In this document: positions 56,393-64,000 of the stretch, piece after piece
Numbering within the stretch: position 1 is the stretch's first letter
Layout: each line of letters starts with the position of its first letter
Assembly: GCF_017301335.1 (NCBI RefSeq)
Contig: NZ_CP071247.1
Coordinates: 1,922,001 to 1,986,000, forward strand
Origin: Marinobacter salinisoli
GTDB taxonomy: Bacteria > Pseudomonadota > Gammaproteobacteria > Pseudomonadales > Oleiphilaceae
Length of the DNA stretch: 64,000 bases
Direction of reading: 5' to 3'
Notes under the pieces: model-generated
The model's input: the letters and a program-made list of their open reading frames with translations, nothing else
Database searches by the model: none
What the model was told of the DNA's origin: nothing
Made by a program: the position numbers and the translations under genes

Positions 56393-56842
56393 ATGTCCAC
56401 CCATCAGGCCGCTATCCGCTGGCAGCGTGCTGACCACGAATCAGAGTCAGACACCTACTCTCGCAACCACCACGTCATCTTGAACGGCGGCCAGCAAATC
56501 TGTGTTTCGGCCTCCGAAGAATTCAAGGGTGATCCGCAATGCGCGGACCCGGAGCAAATGCTGGTGAGCGCGGTATCCAGTTGCCACATGCTGTTTTTCC
56601 TCGCCATCGCGGATTTTCAGGGCTATCGGGTGGAATCCTATGAGGACGACCCCAAAGGCTACCTGGAAAACATGGAAAAGAAGGGGAAGGCGGTGACCCG
56701 CATTGAGCTGTCACCGCGAATCACGTTCGGTGGTGACAAGATGCCTGACCAGAAGGCGCTCGAACGAATGCACAGCAGTGCTCACAGCAACTGTTTCATT
56801 CGCAACTCCATCACTGCGGACGTCAAAATCAACTATCTTTAG
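56393..56842 (+). CDS. OsmC-family peroxide reductase-like protein
   Basis: OsmC/Ohr-fold protein of 149 residues. A Cys near VSASEEFKGDPQCADPEQML (about 44-46) and the second in AVSSCHMLFFLAIA (about 65) are the usual thiol pair for reducing organic hydroperoxides. The family's C-terminal core includes RIELSPRITF and SAHSNCFIRNSI. It leads a likely operon with crotonase, acyl-CoA synthetase and LysR genes. The ATG follows AGGAGC. It could protect against lipid peroxides formed during fatty-acid use, which is inference from context. Confidence 0.9.
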   Translation: MSTHQAAIRWQRADHESESDTYSRNHHVILNGGQQICVSASEEFKGDPQCADPEQMLVSAVSSCHMLFFLAIADFQGYRVESYEDDPKGYLENMEKKGKAVTRIELSPRITFGGDKMPDQKALERMHSSAHSNCFIRNSITADVKINYL

Positions 56843-56897
56843 AACAATTATTCTTAATCAGGCGTCGCTACCAGGGGGCGCTTGGCGGAGATAACTT

Positions 56898-57698
56898 ATG
56901 AGTGACACCCAGTCAGTGGCGGCCGAGCTTCTCCGAGAGGATAAGGAGGGCGCGGTCTATCTGACGTTAAATCGCCCGGACAAATTCAACACGCTCTCCG
57001 AGTCCTTGCTGGATGCATTGCAACACGAGTTGGATAACATCGCGTCCGATCCCTCGGTGCGATGTGTGGTCATCGGCGCCAATGGCCGAGGTTTCTGTGC
57101 GGGACACGACCTGCGGCAAATGCGCGCCCATCCCGATCACGACTATTACCAGGGGTTATTCCGGCGCTGCAGTCGGGTGATGCAGGGCCTGGTCAACCTG
57201 CCGGTGCCCGTGATTGCCAGGGTTCAGGGCATGGCCACGGCGGCCGGCTGTCAGCTCGTGGCCAGCTGTGATCTGGCTATTGCGGCCCGATCGGCCACTT
57301 TCGGGGTGTCTGGCATCAACGTCGGGCTGTTCTGTTCAACCCCCGCGGTGGCCCTGTCCCGCAATATCAACGCGAAGCGCGCGTTTGACATGCTGGTTAC
57401 GGCGGATTTTATCGATGCGGACACCGCGATGGGCTGGGGCCTCCTGAGCGGTGTGGCGGAGGACTCCGATCTGGATGCCGCCGTCGCTGAAAAGGTTGAG
57501 GTGATCCTGAGCAAGAGCCCGGCAGCGGTTCGATTTGGCAAGACGATGTTCTACCGCCAACTGCAAATGCCGCTGGCTGATGCCTATGAGCTGGCAGGCG
57601 CCGTGATGGCGGACAACATGATGAGTCCTGATGCCGGAGAAGGCATCGACGCGTTTCTTGAAAAGCGTAAACCAACGTGGGAGCAGCCGGGCCGATAG
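56898..57698 (+). CDS. Enoyl-CoA hydratase/isomerase family protein
   Basis: Crotonase-fold protein of 266 residues. The oxyanion hole segments GRGFCAGHDLRQMR (about 64-77) and MATAAGCQLVASCDLAIA (about 110-127) are intact. At the usual catalytic Glu positions of hydratases this protein has Cys in GCQLVASCDL and Gly/Ser-rich GVSGINVGL, so it may be an isomerase or another crotonase reaction rather than a plain hydratase. It is about 55 bp after OsmC and 38 bp before the acyl-CoA synthetase start, a likely operon. Confidence 0.88.
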   Translation: MSDTQSVAAELLREDKEGAVYLTLNRPDKFNTLSESLLDALQHELDNIASDPSVRCVVIGANGRGFCAGHDLRQMRAHPDHDYYQGLFRRCSRVMQGLVNLPVPVIARVQGMATAAGCQLVASCDLAIAARSATFGVSGINVGLFCSTPAVALSRNINAKRAFDMLVTADFIDADTAMGWGLLSGVAEDSDLDAAVAEKVEVILSKSPAAVRFGKTMFYRQLQMPLADAYELAGAVMADNMMSPDAGEGIDAFLEKRKPTWEQPGR

Positions 57699-57736
57699 CG
57701 ATGGCGTGCGGCGCGGTCAAGGTGGGAGCATAAGTG

Positions 57737-59380
57737 ATGAATGACGTCAGTCAGTTCGATGAGGGCTTGGGTAAAAACGCCGCCAACCATGTACCTCTGT
57801 CCCCCCTGAGTTTCATAAGGCGCGCCGCTGCCGTTTATCCCCACAGAACAGCTCTGATATACGGCGACACACGCTACACCTGGCAACAGACCTACGCTCG
57901 CTGTTGCCAGCTGGCGTCGCTGCTGCAGGATTTCGGCGTTTCGCGGGGCGATACGGTGGCCGTGATGTTGCCCAATGTCCCGGCGATGTATGAGGCTCAT
58001 TTTGGCGTGCCGATGACCGGGGCTGTGCTCAATGCCATCAATATCCGGCTTGATGCGGCAACCGTGGCCTTTATCCTGGATCACAGTCGCGCACGGTTTC
58101 TGCTGGTCGACCCGGAGTATGCCGATGTTGTCGAGATGGCCCTTGCCCGGATGAACGGGGCCGCTCCGGTCATTATCAATGTGCCTGACGCCAGCCAGGG
58201 TGCGCAGACGCTCATTGGCAACCACGAGTATGAAACGCTGCTGGCCGGCCAGCCCGAGACACTCGACTGGCGCCTGCCCGCCGACGAATGGGACGCCATT
58301 GCGCTGGGCTACACCTCGGGCACTACCGGCAATCCCAAAGGCGTGGTTACTCATCATCGTGGTGCCTACCTGAACGCCGTCAGCAACGTGCTGTCCTGGA
58401 CCCTGCCCGCCAGCGTTACCTATCTCTGGACGCTGCCGATGTTCCATTGCAATGGCTGGTGTTTTCCCTGGACCCTCGCGGCCATCGGGGGTACCAGCGT
58501 CTGCCTGCGGCGCGTTGACCCCGAGCTTATCCTTGAGCTGATTCCACAACACCAGGTCAGCCATTACTGCGGTGCTCCCATTGTCCATGCCATGATTGCC
58601 GATGCCGCCCGTGCCGCGGGCACCACCTTCGATCGTCCGGTTGCCGGGTTGATCGCAGGCGCTGCGCCGCCTGCCACGGTGCTGGAGCGTATGGAGAAAA
58701 TCGGTGTGGCGCTCACCCATGTATACGGGCTGACAGAAACCTATGGCCCGGCTACGGTCTGTGCGAAGCAGGATGATTGGGCGCAACGCCCGCTCGACGA
58801 ACAAGTCCGGCTCAACGGACGTCAGGGGGTGACCTATCCGCTGGAAGAAGACGTCGCAGTCCTCGACCCGGCGACCATGGAACCGGTCCCTGCCGACGGG
58901 CAAACCATGGGCGAGGTGATGTTCCGGGGCAATATCGTTATGAAGGGCTATCTTCGCAACCCGGCGGCCACCAAAGAAGCATTCGCCGGTGGCTGGTTTC
59001 ACTCCGGCGACCTGGCCGTGATGGAACCGGACGGCTACATCAAGATTCGTGATCGCTTGAAAGATGTCATCATCTCAGGCGGGGAGAACATCTCGTCCCT
59101 TGAGGTAGAGGAGGTCATTCTCCGGCACCCGGATGTTGCCCTCGCCGCGGTGGTTGCCATGGAGGACGCCAAGTGGGGAGAGGTTCCTGCCGCCTTTGTG
59201 CAGCTGCGCCCTGACGCAGAACTGAACGAAGCGCAGCTGATTGCCTTCTGCAGGGACAACATCAGCCGGTTCAAGGTGCCCAAAAAAGTCATCTTCGGCC
59301 CGCTGCCGACCACCTCGACGGGCAAAATCCAGAAGTTCCTGTTGCGCCAGCAGCTTGGCACTGGGACCTCGCCGGGCTGA
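57737..59380 (+). CDS. AMP-forming acyl-CoA synthetase
   Basis: ANL-superfamily ligase of 547 residues that activates a carboxylic acid with ATP and CoA. Seen: the P-loop-like LGYTSGTTGNPKGVVTHH (about 194-211), the adenylate-binding VYGLTETYGP, GWFHSGDLAVMEPDGYIKIRDR with the hinge Asp, and the catalytic Lys in STGKIQKFLLR. The family includes medium-chain synthetases and methylmercaptopropionate-CoA ligase; the substrate cannot be fixed here. The ATG at 57737 is preferred to a GTG three bases upstream. Its stop nearly touches the LysR start. Confidence 0.92.
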   Translation: MNDVSQFDEGLGKNAANHVPLSPLSFIRRAAAVYPHRTALIYGDTRYTWQQTYARCCQLASLLQDFGVSRGDTVAVMLPNVPAMYEAHFGVPMTGAVLNAINIRLDAATVAFILDHSRARFLLVDPEYADVVEMALARMNGAAPVIINVPDASQGAQTLIGNHEYETLLAGQPETLDWRLPADEWDAIALGYTSGTTGNPKGVVTHHRGAYLNAVSNVLSWTLPASVTYLWTLPMFHCNGWCFPWTLAAIGGTSVCLRRVDPELILELIPQHQVSHYCGAPIVHAMIADAARAAGTTFDRPVAGLIAGAAPPATVLERMEKIGVALTHVYGLTETYGPATVCAKQDDWAQRPLDEQVRLNGRQGVTYPLEEDVAVLDPATMEPVPADGQTMGEVMFRGNIVMKGYLRNPAATKEAFAGGWFHSGDLAVMEPDGYIKIRDRLKDVIISGGENISSLEVEEVILRHPDVALAAVVAMEDAKWGEVPAAFVQLRPDAELNEAQLIAFCRDNISRFKVPKKVIFGPLPTTSTGKIQKFLLRQQLGTGTSPG

Positions 59381-60322
59381 TTGGTTTTGTCCCGACTCCC
59401 GCCACTGATAGCGCTGTCTTACTTTGAAGTCGCTGCGCGAACCGGCAGTTTCGCTGCGGCGGCCAAGGAACTCAACGTCACGCCGGCAGCCATCAGCCAT
59501 CAGATCAAGGCACTGGAAGACTATCTGGGCATAGAGCTGTTTGTTCGCCACCACCGCCGGGTCACCCTGACCTCAGCCGCGCGAGTGGCTCTGCCCGATC
59601 TGCAGGAGGGATTTCAGGCCCTGGGCCGGGCAGTAGACCGGATTCGTTCCCATGGCGAGCAAAGCCTGGTTGTCACCGTCTGTTCCGAGCCCCTGTTTGC
59701 CACAAAGTGGATTGTGCCGCGTTTGCACCGGTTCTACGCCCGTTGCCCCGAGGCTGAAGTGCGCCTGCAGGCGAGCCTCCACACCGTTGACCGGGGAGTG
59801 GATACCAGCTTTGGTGTGAACGATCTCAAACGCGCGGGCATCGACGTCTCGGTTCGCCTCGGCTTTGGCCGGTACAGCGGGCTCTCGGTCCAGCATCTGA
59901 TGGACGTGGAACTGAGCCCCATGTGCGCGCCCGAACTTGCCAGCAAGGTCGCGAGAATCGATGAATTGGGCGGTTTGCCGTTACTCAGTGACAGCACGCT
60001 CACCCGGCTGGATCAGCCCTGCGGCTGGAAGGCCTGGTTTGCTCAGCAAGGCAGCGAGAGTGGCCCGTTTCGGGAGCTGCGCTTCGGAAACGGATTGCTG
60101 ACGCTGGAAGCCGCCATTGCCGGTCAAGGTGTATTGCTGGGCAGCCCGGAACTCCACCAGGCCGAGCTGGCTGCCGGAAAACTGGTGGTCGCCCTGGATC
60201 AGCGACTCAGCTGCGGCCAAGCATACTACGCGGTCAGTGCCGGCGCCGGGACCGAGCGGCCCATAGCGACACTGTTCCGCGATTGGTTGCTGGAAGAGGC
60301 GGACCAGCCATGCTTAGCCTGA
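59381..60322 (+). CDS. LysR-family regulator, GcvA-like
   Basis: LysR regulator of about 313 residues starting with a TTG directly after the acyl-CoA synthetase stop (another TTG at 59387 is possible; no ATG is available). The helix-turn-helix is LSYFEVAARTGSFAAAAKELNVTPAAISHQIKALE (only parts quoted, about 12-47). Its effector domain spans about 95-300. Being last in the OsmC-crotonase-ligase unit, it probably controls it, perhaps through the palindrome at 56293 although that shape is more TetR/MarR-like. Confidence 0.88.
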   Translation: MVLSRLPPLIALSYFEVAARTGSFAAAAKELNVTPAAISHQIKALEDYLGIELFVRHHRRVTLTSAARVALPDLQEGFQALGRAVDRIRSHGEQSLVVTVCSEPLFATKWIVPRLHRFYARCPEAEVRLQASLHTVDRGVDTSFGVNDLKRAGIDVSVRLGFGRYSGLSVQHLMDVELSPMCAPELASKVARIDELGGLPLLSDSTLTRLDQPCGWKAWFAQQGSESGPFRELRFGNGLLTLEAAIAGQGVLLGSPELHQAELAAGKLVVALDQRLSCGQAYYAVSAGAGTERPIATLFRDWLLEEADQPCLA

Positions 60323-60468
60323 ACCTGTCGGCAGGCTTTGGGGGTTACTTGAATGTCGGTCATTCTCTGATTTACTGAATACACGCATCGCGTTGGTGTT
60401 TCCGTCTGGTAGGGGGAGTGGTGGTAGCGATTGCGTTCAAGGGACGCTTCACCACGCAGGGTATCCGC

Positions 60469-62184
60469 ATGATTCGGTCACACCGTCTTCTCTCACAGGC
60501 AGCTCTGATCAGCTGTCTTTTCAGTGCTTTCCCCTTGGCGCCTGTTCTGGCAGAAGAGCGCGAACCGCCGAGGTTGATCCTGCAAATCACAGTGGATGCC
60601 TTGCGGGCCGATATGCCTGAGCGGTATCGGGCAGTACTTGGCGAAAGCGGATTCCGGTGGCTTTGGGATAACGGCATCACCTACAACAACGCCAACTACC
60701 AGCACGCCAACACCGAAACCATCGTCGGCCATGTGTCGTTGGCCACCGGTACCACGCCTTCGCGTCATGGCATGATCGGCAATGTCTGGTTCGATCGTGA
60801 GCAGGAACGTCTGGTATACAACATAGAGGATGCAGACTACCGGCTGCTGACGGCCGGGGCAGACGTAGACGACCAAACGGAAATTGATCCGACACAGAAG
60901 GCGGCCTCGGCAGATGGCCGTTCTCCCAAGGCGATTCTGACGTCGACATTCAGTGACGAGCTGGCGCTGCACTTCAATGGTCAGTCGAGGATCTTCGGAG
61001 TGTCGGTCAAAGACCGTGGAGCCGTGTCCCTGGCGGGGCAAACCGGCAAGGCGTTCTGGTTTTCCAAGGCCAGCGGCGAGTTCGTTACCAGCAATTATTA
61101 CTACGACGCATACCCCGATTGGGTACGGGAGTGGAACGAAAAGCAGCTCGCGCAAACCTACGCAGGTAAGTCCTGGAGCCTGCTTCACAGCGCGAGCGAA
61201 TACCTGTTCGGCAAGGCCGACGATCAGGATTATGAAACCGATTTCCCGGGTTTCGGCCGCACCTTCCCGCACCCATGGGGGGAGGGCGATGACAAGTATT
61301 TCACCACCCGCCTGACCCTAAGCCCTGCCGGTGATGAGCTCACACTGGATTTCACCAAGGCGCTGATCCGCGCCGAAGCGCTTGGCCAGGATCGTCTTAC
61401 CGATTACCTGTCGGTGAGCTTTTCGTCCACCGACTACGTGGGCCACGTTTTTGGCGCGTCGAGTCTGGAATCGGAAGACAACCTGGCCAGGTTGGACCGG
61501 ACCTTATCAGACCTGCTGGCCTTCGTGGATGATGCGGTTGGTCTTGAGCGCACGCTGATTGTGCTGTCTGCGGACCACGGCCAGCCAGAGGTGCCCGGAC
61601 ACCTCCATGCCCGGGGTTTCCAGGGGGCGGCCTATTTCGATGTCGAGGGCGTGGACAAGTTGCCGGTCTTCTCAGAGTTGAAAAAAACTCTGGGCATCGA
61701 AGGTCAGTTGGTGGAAGCGTTTTTCCAACCGTACATTTACCTCGATCAGCAGCTCATGGCGGAGCAGGGTGTGGATAGGGGGCGGGTTGAGCAAGCGTTC
61801 GCCTCTGCGCTGATGCAGCTTGATGGAATTGCGGCGGCCATACCCAGTTCGGCGCTGCGCACAGGCGCCTTTCCCGGTATTCCGGTGATCGATTCCGTGC
61901 TTCATAACTACCACCCGAAACGCTCCGGCGATATCTACGTGGTGTTCGAGCCCAATGTGTTCATCAATGATTTTGATGGCCTGGAAGTGGCGTCGGTGCA
62001 CGGCTCCCCCTGGCGTTACGATACCCACGTCCCGGTGATTTTTGCCGGCTATGGCTTGAAGCCCGCGACCATCAGCCGGGCGATCACACCCTACGACATT
62101 GCGCCCACGCTTTCCGCTCTGATTGGCGCCAAACAGCCGTCCGGGGCGACGGGTGAAACACTGGCGGAAGTTCTGGGTCAGTAA
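60469..62184 (+). CDS. PafA-type alkaline phosphatase superfamily enzyme
   Basis: Secreted phosphatase of 571 residues: signal peptide (about 1-28, ending LAPVLAEE) and an alkaline-phosphatase-like fold. The nucleophile is expected at Thr84 (NTETIVGHVSLATG), and Asn105 in GNVWFD is 21 residues on, as in PafA (Thr79, Asn100). Metal-binding landmarks are VSFSSTDYVGHVFG, LSADHGQPEVPGH and VASVHGSPWRYDTHVP. It likely cleaves phosphomonoesters in the periplasm. Start ATG 60469 follows AGGGT; the upstream frame to 60418 is non-coding in look. No Pho box was seen. Confidence 0.9.
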   Translation: MIRSHRLLSQAALISCLFSAFPLAPVLAEEREPPRLILQITVDALRADMPERYRAVLGESGFRWLWDNGITYNNANYQHANTETIVGHVSLATGTTPSRHGMIGNVWFDREQERLVYNIEDADYRLLTAGADVDDQTEIDPTQKAASADGRSPKAILTSTFSDELALHFNGQSRIFGVSVKDRGAVSLAGQTGKAFWFSKASGEFVTSNYYYDAYPDWVREWNEKQLAQTYAGKSWSLLHSASEYLFGKADDQDYETDFPGFGRTFPHPWGEGDDKYFTTRLTLSPAGDELTLDFTKALIRAEALGQDRLTDYLSVSFSSTDYVGHVFGASSLESEDNLARLDRTLSDLLAFVDDAVGLERTLIVLSADHGQPEVPGHLHARGFQGAAYFDVEGVDKLPVFSELKKTLGIEGQLVEAFFQPYIYLDQQLMAEQGVDRGRVEQAFASALMQLDGIAAAIPSSALRTGAFPGIPVIDSVLHNYHPKRSGDIYVVFEPNVFINDFDGLEVASVHGSPWRYDTHVPVIFAGYGLKPATISRAITPYDIAPTLSALIGAKQPSGATGETLAEVLGQ

Positions 62185-62232
62185 AAAGAGCGAATTTCGG
62201 TATTTAATGCACAGCGATCGGAGGGCACAACC

Positions 62233-62517
62233 GTGCGGCATTTACTCTGTATCGTGATGGCGGCGGCGCTGACCATGGGGTTTGCCGCCGCCAGCGTCTA
62301 TTACGACGACTGGACCCTGCTGCCCCGGGCCGGAGCGATCATCGTTGTCATGGGGCTTCTTGTGGAGTACTGGCCCCTGTTGCGAACCCCATCGGTCGAG
62401 ACGGTGTCGCGGGAATTCCGGCAATCCATACACACCTCCACCCGGGTGACCATCTCTCTGACCTGTTACGGCACGATTATCTGGGCCTTTGGCGATCTGA
62501 TCGGACAGCTGGTCTGA
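62233..62517 (+). CDS. Small membrane protein of unknown function
   Basis: 94 residues with a GTG start behind GGAGGG (well spaced). Three hydrophobic stretches: about 2-21, 31-48 and 73-92. No family recognised. It lies 48 bp after the phosphatase gene and may be co-transcribed with it. Confidence 0.72.
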   Translation: MRHLLCIVMAAALTMGFAAASVYYDDWTLLPRAGAIIVVMGLLVEYWPLLRTPSVETVSREFRQSIHTSTRVTISLTCYGTIIWAFGDLIGQLV

Positions 62518-62609
62518 GAACCCAAAGGCTTATGGGGCTGTCAGGGGCCGTTGTAACGCACTGATCTACGGCGTAGGGTACTGGCATCACGAGGACTTCA
62601 GGAGTCACC

Positions 62610-63080
62610 ATGGGAAATCGCAGAAAGCTTCTGGTCGTGGCCCATGCGCCTTCCCCGAATACGCTCAAACTCCGCGAGGCAGTAGAGCAAGGCGCTCGCC
62701 ACCAAGACATTGAGAACGTCGATGTGACCGTTCTGGCCCCCCTTGATGCCGGACCGGAAGACGTGCTCGCTTGCGACGCCATTATTCTCGGAACGAGCGA
62801 GAACCTGGGGTACATGAGTGGCGCGCTGAAAGACTTTTTCGACCGCAGCTATTACCCCTGTCTGGAGCAGACCCAGGCCCTGCCTTTTGCCTATTACATT
62901 CGAGCCGGGCATGACGGAACCGGTACCCGTCGCGCTATAGAGAGTATCGCAACCGGATTGCGCTGGAAGCGGATGCAGGAGCCATTGATCTGTCGGGGCG
63001 AATATCGGGACGAGTTCGAAGACCAGTGCCGGGAACTGGGCCTGTACATGGCCGCCAGCCTGGACGCTGGCCTGATTTGA
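62610..63080 (+). CDS. Flavodoxin-fold NAD(P)H-dependent reductase-like protein
   Basis: Protein of 156 residues with a flavodoxin-like fold. VVAHAPSPNTLKLREAVEQG (about 9-28) matches the FMN phosphate loop, and ILGTSENLGYMSGALKDFFDRSYYP (about 69-93, quoted in part) the second FMN loop. It may be a small reductase that uses FMN; partner unknown. It is convergent with the PilZ gene, with only 7 bp between stops. Confidence 0.85.
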   Translation: MGNRRKLLVVAHAPSPNTLKLREAVEQGARHQDIENVDVTVLAPLDAGPEDVLACDAIILGTSENLGYMSGALKDFFDRSYYPCLEQTQALPFAYYIRAGHDGTGTRRAIESIATGLRWKRMQEPLICRGEYRDEFEDQCRELGLYMAASLDAGLI

Positions 63081-63087
63081 TCGTCAA

Positions 63088-63465
63088 TCAACTGGCGTAG
63101 CGGTTATAGAACGCTTCGATCCGGGACAGGGCGTTGTCGACCGCCCGGGAATAGCTCTTCTGCTCAAGGCAGTAGCTGAATTGCAGGCTTAACCGGTAGC
63201 CGGTCTGGAAGCGCTGGCACCGTACAACCCTGGCAGAAACGCGGGACTCGTTGATGTATTTGCCGTCAAAATCGAGGCTTAAGCGAACACCCGCGTCAAT
63301 GGGCCGAGGGCAGAGGACGGCCATGCCGTAGCGATTCAGATCCAGGCAGGTAACGGCCGTCGGCGCTTTGCTTCGGCCGAAAAAACTCCGTTCGCGCAGC
63401 TGAACTTTCAGGCAGGATGCCGGATAGCGCTGCTTGATTCTGCGATCCTTGGTGTCCTTGGTCAT
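63088..63465 (-). CDS. PilZ-domain c-di-GMP-binding protein
   Basis: Single PilZ domain of 125 residues. The N-terminal RRIKQRY matches the c-di-GMP-binding RxxxR, and DLNRYGMAV the second motif (D-x-S/N-x-x-G). Binding is expected, so it is a probable effector for the cyclases in this window. The ATG at 63465 is preferred (MTKDTKDRR, GGAA upstream); the frame stays open to 63720 without looking coded. It is divergent from the Lon-like protease gene. Confidence 0.85.
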   Translation of the reverse strand: MTKDTKDRRIKQRYPASCLKVQLRERSFFGRSKAPTAVTCLDLNRYGMAVLCPRPIDAGVRLSLDFDGKYINESRVSARVVRCQRFQTGYRLSLQFSYCLEQKSYSRAVDNALSRIEAFYNRYAS

Positions 63466-63710
63466 CACGGCGATTCCATTGCTCGTTGTTGTTCTCACCG
63501 GCAGGAGCCCTCCCGGAGTTGAAACGGAGACCGAAATCAAAGTGTAGATCTGGAACATTTGTCTGAAAATGCGTCTTGCTGAAAGTGTGAAACACTTGTC
63601 ATTTATGATGAGCAGGCTAACCAAGCCTGAATTACCCGGCCACACGCGACACAAGCCGTTGCAGACTCTACAATGTCCGGCCAAAGCGACAAACGTTACA
63701 GGATCAAACC

Positions 63711-64000
63711 TTGAAGTCATTGCCCCTGCACCAGCTGTATAAAGCCTGCGTTCTCAAAGACCTGCCTTTCAAAACCACCCGGCAGTTAGAGCCGTTGTCC
63801 GAGATTGTCGGGCAGAACCGTGCTCAGGAGGCGGTGCGATTCGCTCTTGCGATGCCGCAAGGCGGATACAACGTCTACGCGGTCGGACGGAACGGGTTGG
63901 GTAAGCGCACAATGATGCTGCGCTATCTCGAGCACCACGTCGACACCGACCAGATGGCTCATGACTGGTGCTATGTGGCTAACTTTGAAGACCCCAGGGT
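63711..64000 (+). CDS. Lon-like ATP-dependent protease, N-terminal part (3' end outside window)
   Basis: Open frame from TTG 63711 (AGGA 8 nt upstream) to the window end, with no ATG before codon 50. It reads LEPLSEIVGQNRAQEAVRF, then ALAMPQGGYNVYAVGRNGLGKRT. This matches the AAA-type LonB/YcbZ-like proteases found in many gammaproteobacteria; GRNGLGKRT is the Walker A. No Pro-rich linker or protease domain is visible because the gene leaves the window. Divergent from the PilZ gene; the 245-bp gap between them holds AAGTGT-GAA-ACACTT near 63585. Confidence 0.85.
   Translation, partial: MKSLPLHQLYKACVLKDLPFKTTRQLEPLSEIVGQNRAQEAVRFALAMPQGGYNVYAVGRNGLGKRTMMLRYLEHHVDTDQMAHDWCYVANFEDPR

Noticed and set aside
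57584..59002. Long minus-strand frame over the acyl-CoA synthetase
   Set aside because: Shadow of a well-supported gene; no ribosome site or domain.

Overview
The window looks like chromosome of a marine, Marinobacter-like gammaproteobacterium. This is inference from high GC, the fdxA-mutS / pncC-recA neighbourhood, many c-di-GMP proteins, a SulP-plus-universal-stress-protein pair, and beta-oxidation genes mixed with long hairpin repeats. It is almost fully coding. No rRNA, tRNA, CRISPR array, prophage or transposase gene was recognised.

Layout. 1-2.2 kb: end of an acyl-CoA dehydrogenase and a thiolase, each followed by a hairpin repeat. 2.3-12.6 kb: a branched-chain amino acid block on the minus strand (ilvD; ilvG-ilvM behind a Val/Leu-rich leader peptide and attenuator), interrupted by a cyanate block (sigma-54 activator, divergent ABC transporter genes, cynS). 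At the left edge of the cyanate block, directly upstream of ilvD, lies a 5'-truncated second ilvM-like ACT domain not annotated by length-based ORF calling. The order ilvG, ilvM, [cyanate genes], 'ilvM, ilvD suggests that an ancestral ilvGM-D operon was split by the cyanate genes.

12.6-27 kb: signalling. Two tandem near-identical chemoreceptors, truC, a GAF-GGDEF-EAL protein, a 7TMR-DISM diguanylate cyclase, an amidase, a membrane methyltransferase, a DjlA-like co-chaperone and a large Cache-GAF-HD-GYP protein. 27-35 kb: alkB, an MgtC/DUF4010 membrane protein, SulP permease with tandem universal stress protein, a BaiN/YhiN-type flavoprotein, a zinc alcohol dehydrogenase, and PhzF with a small partner gene divergent from a MocR regulator. 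37-50 kb: a PF10118 protein, DegV, an uncharacterised conserved protein, a LysE exporter, a P-type ATPase with altered ion-site residues, a three-sensor diguanylate cyclase, an ADP-ribosylglycohydrolase-fold protein, YqhA, and a LysR regulator divergent from a VOC enzyme. 50-56 kb: two small membrane proteins, fdxA, mutS, pncC and recA with an SOS box. 56-64 kb: OsmC, crotonase, acyl-CoA synthetase and LysR as a likely operon behind a perfect palindrome, a PafA-type phosphatase, a small membrane protein, a flavodoxin-fold protein, a PilZ protein and the start of a Lon-like protease running off the end.

The most distinctive content is the cyanate block: cyanate import and cyanase genes behind a sigma-54 type promoter with three upstream palindromes, facing a PAS-AAA+-Fis activator, inside a broken ilv operon. 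Five proteins that make, break or bind c-di-GMP form a second theme. Only 6177-6504 exceeds 300 bases without a gene, and it holds the cyanate control region.
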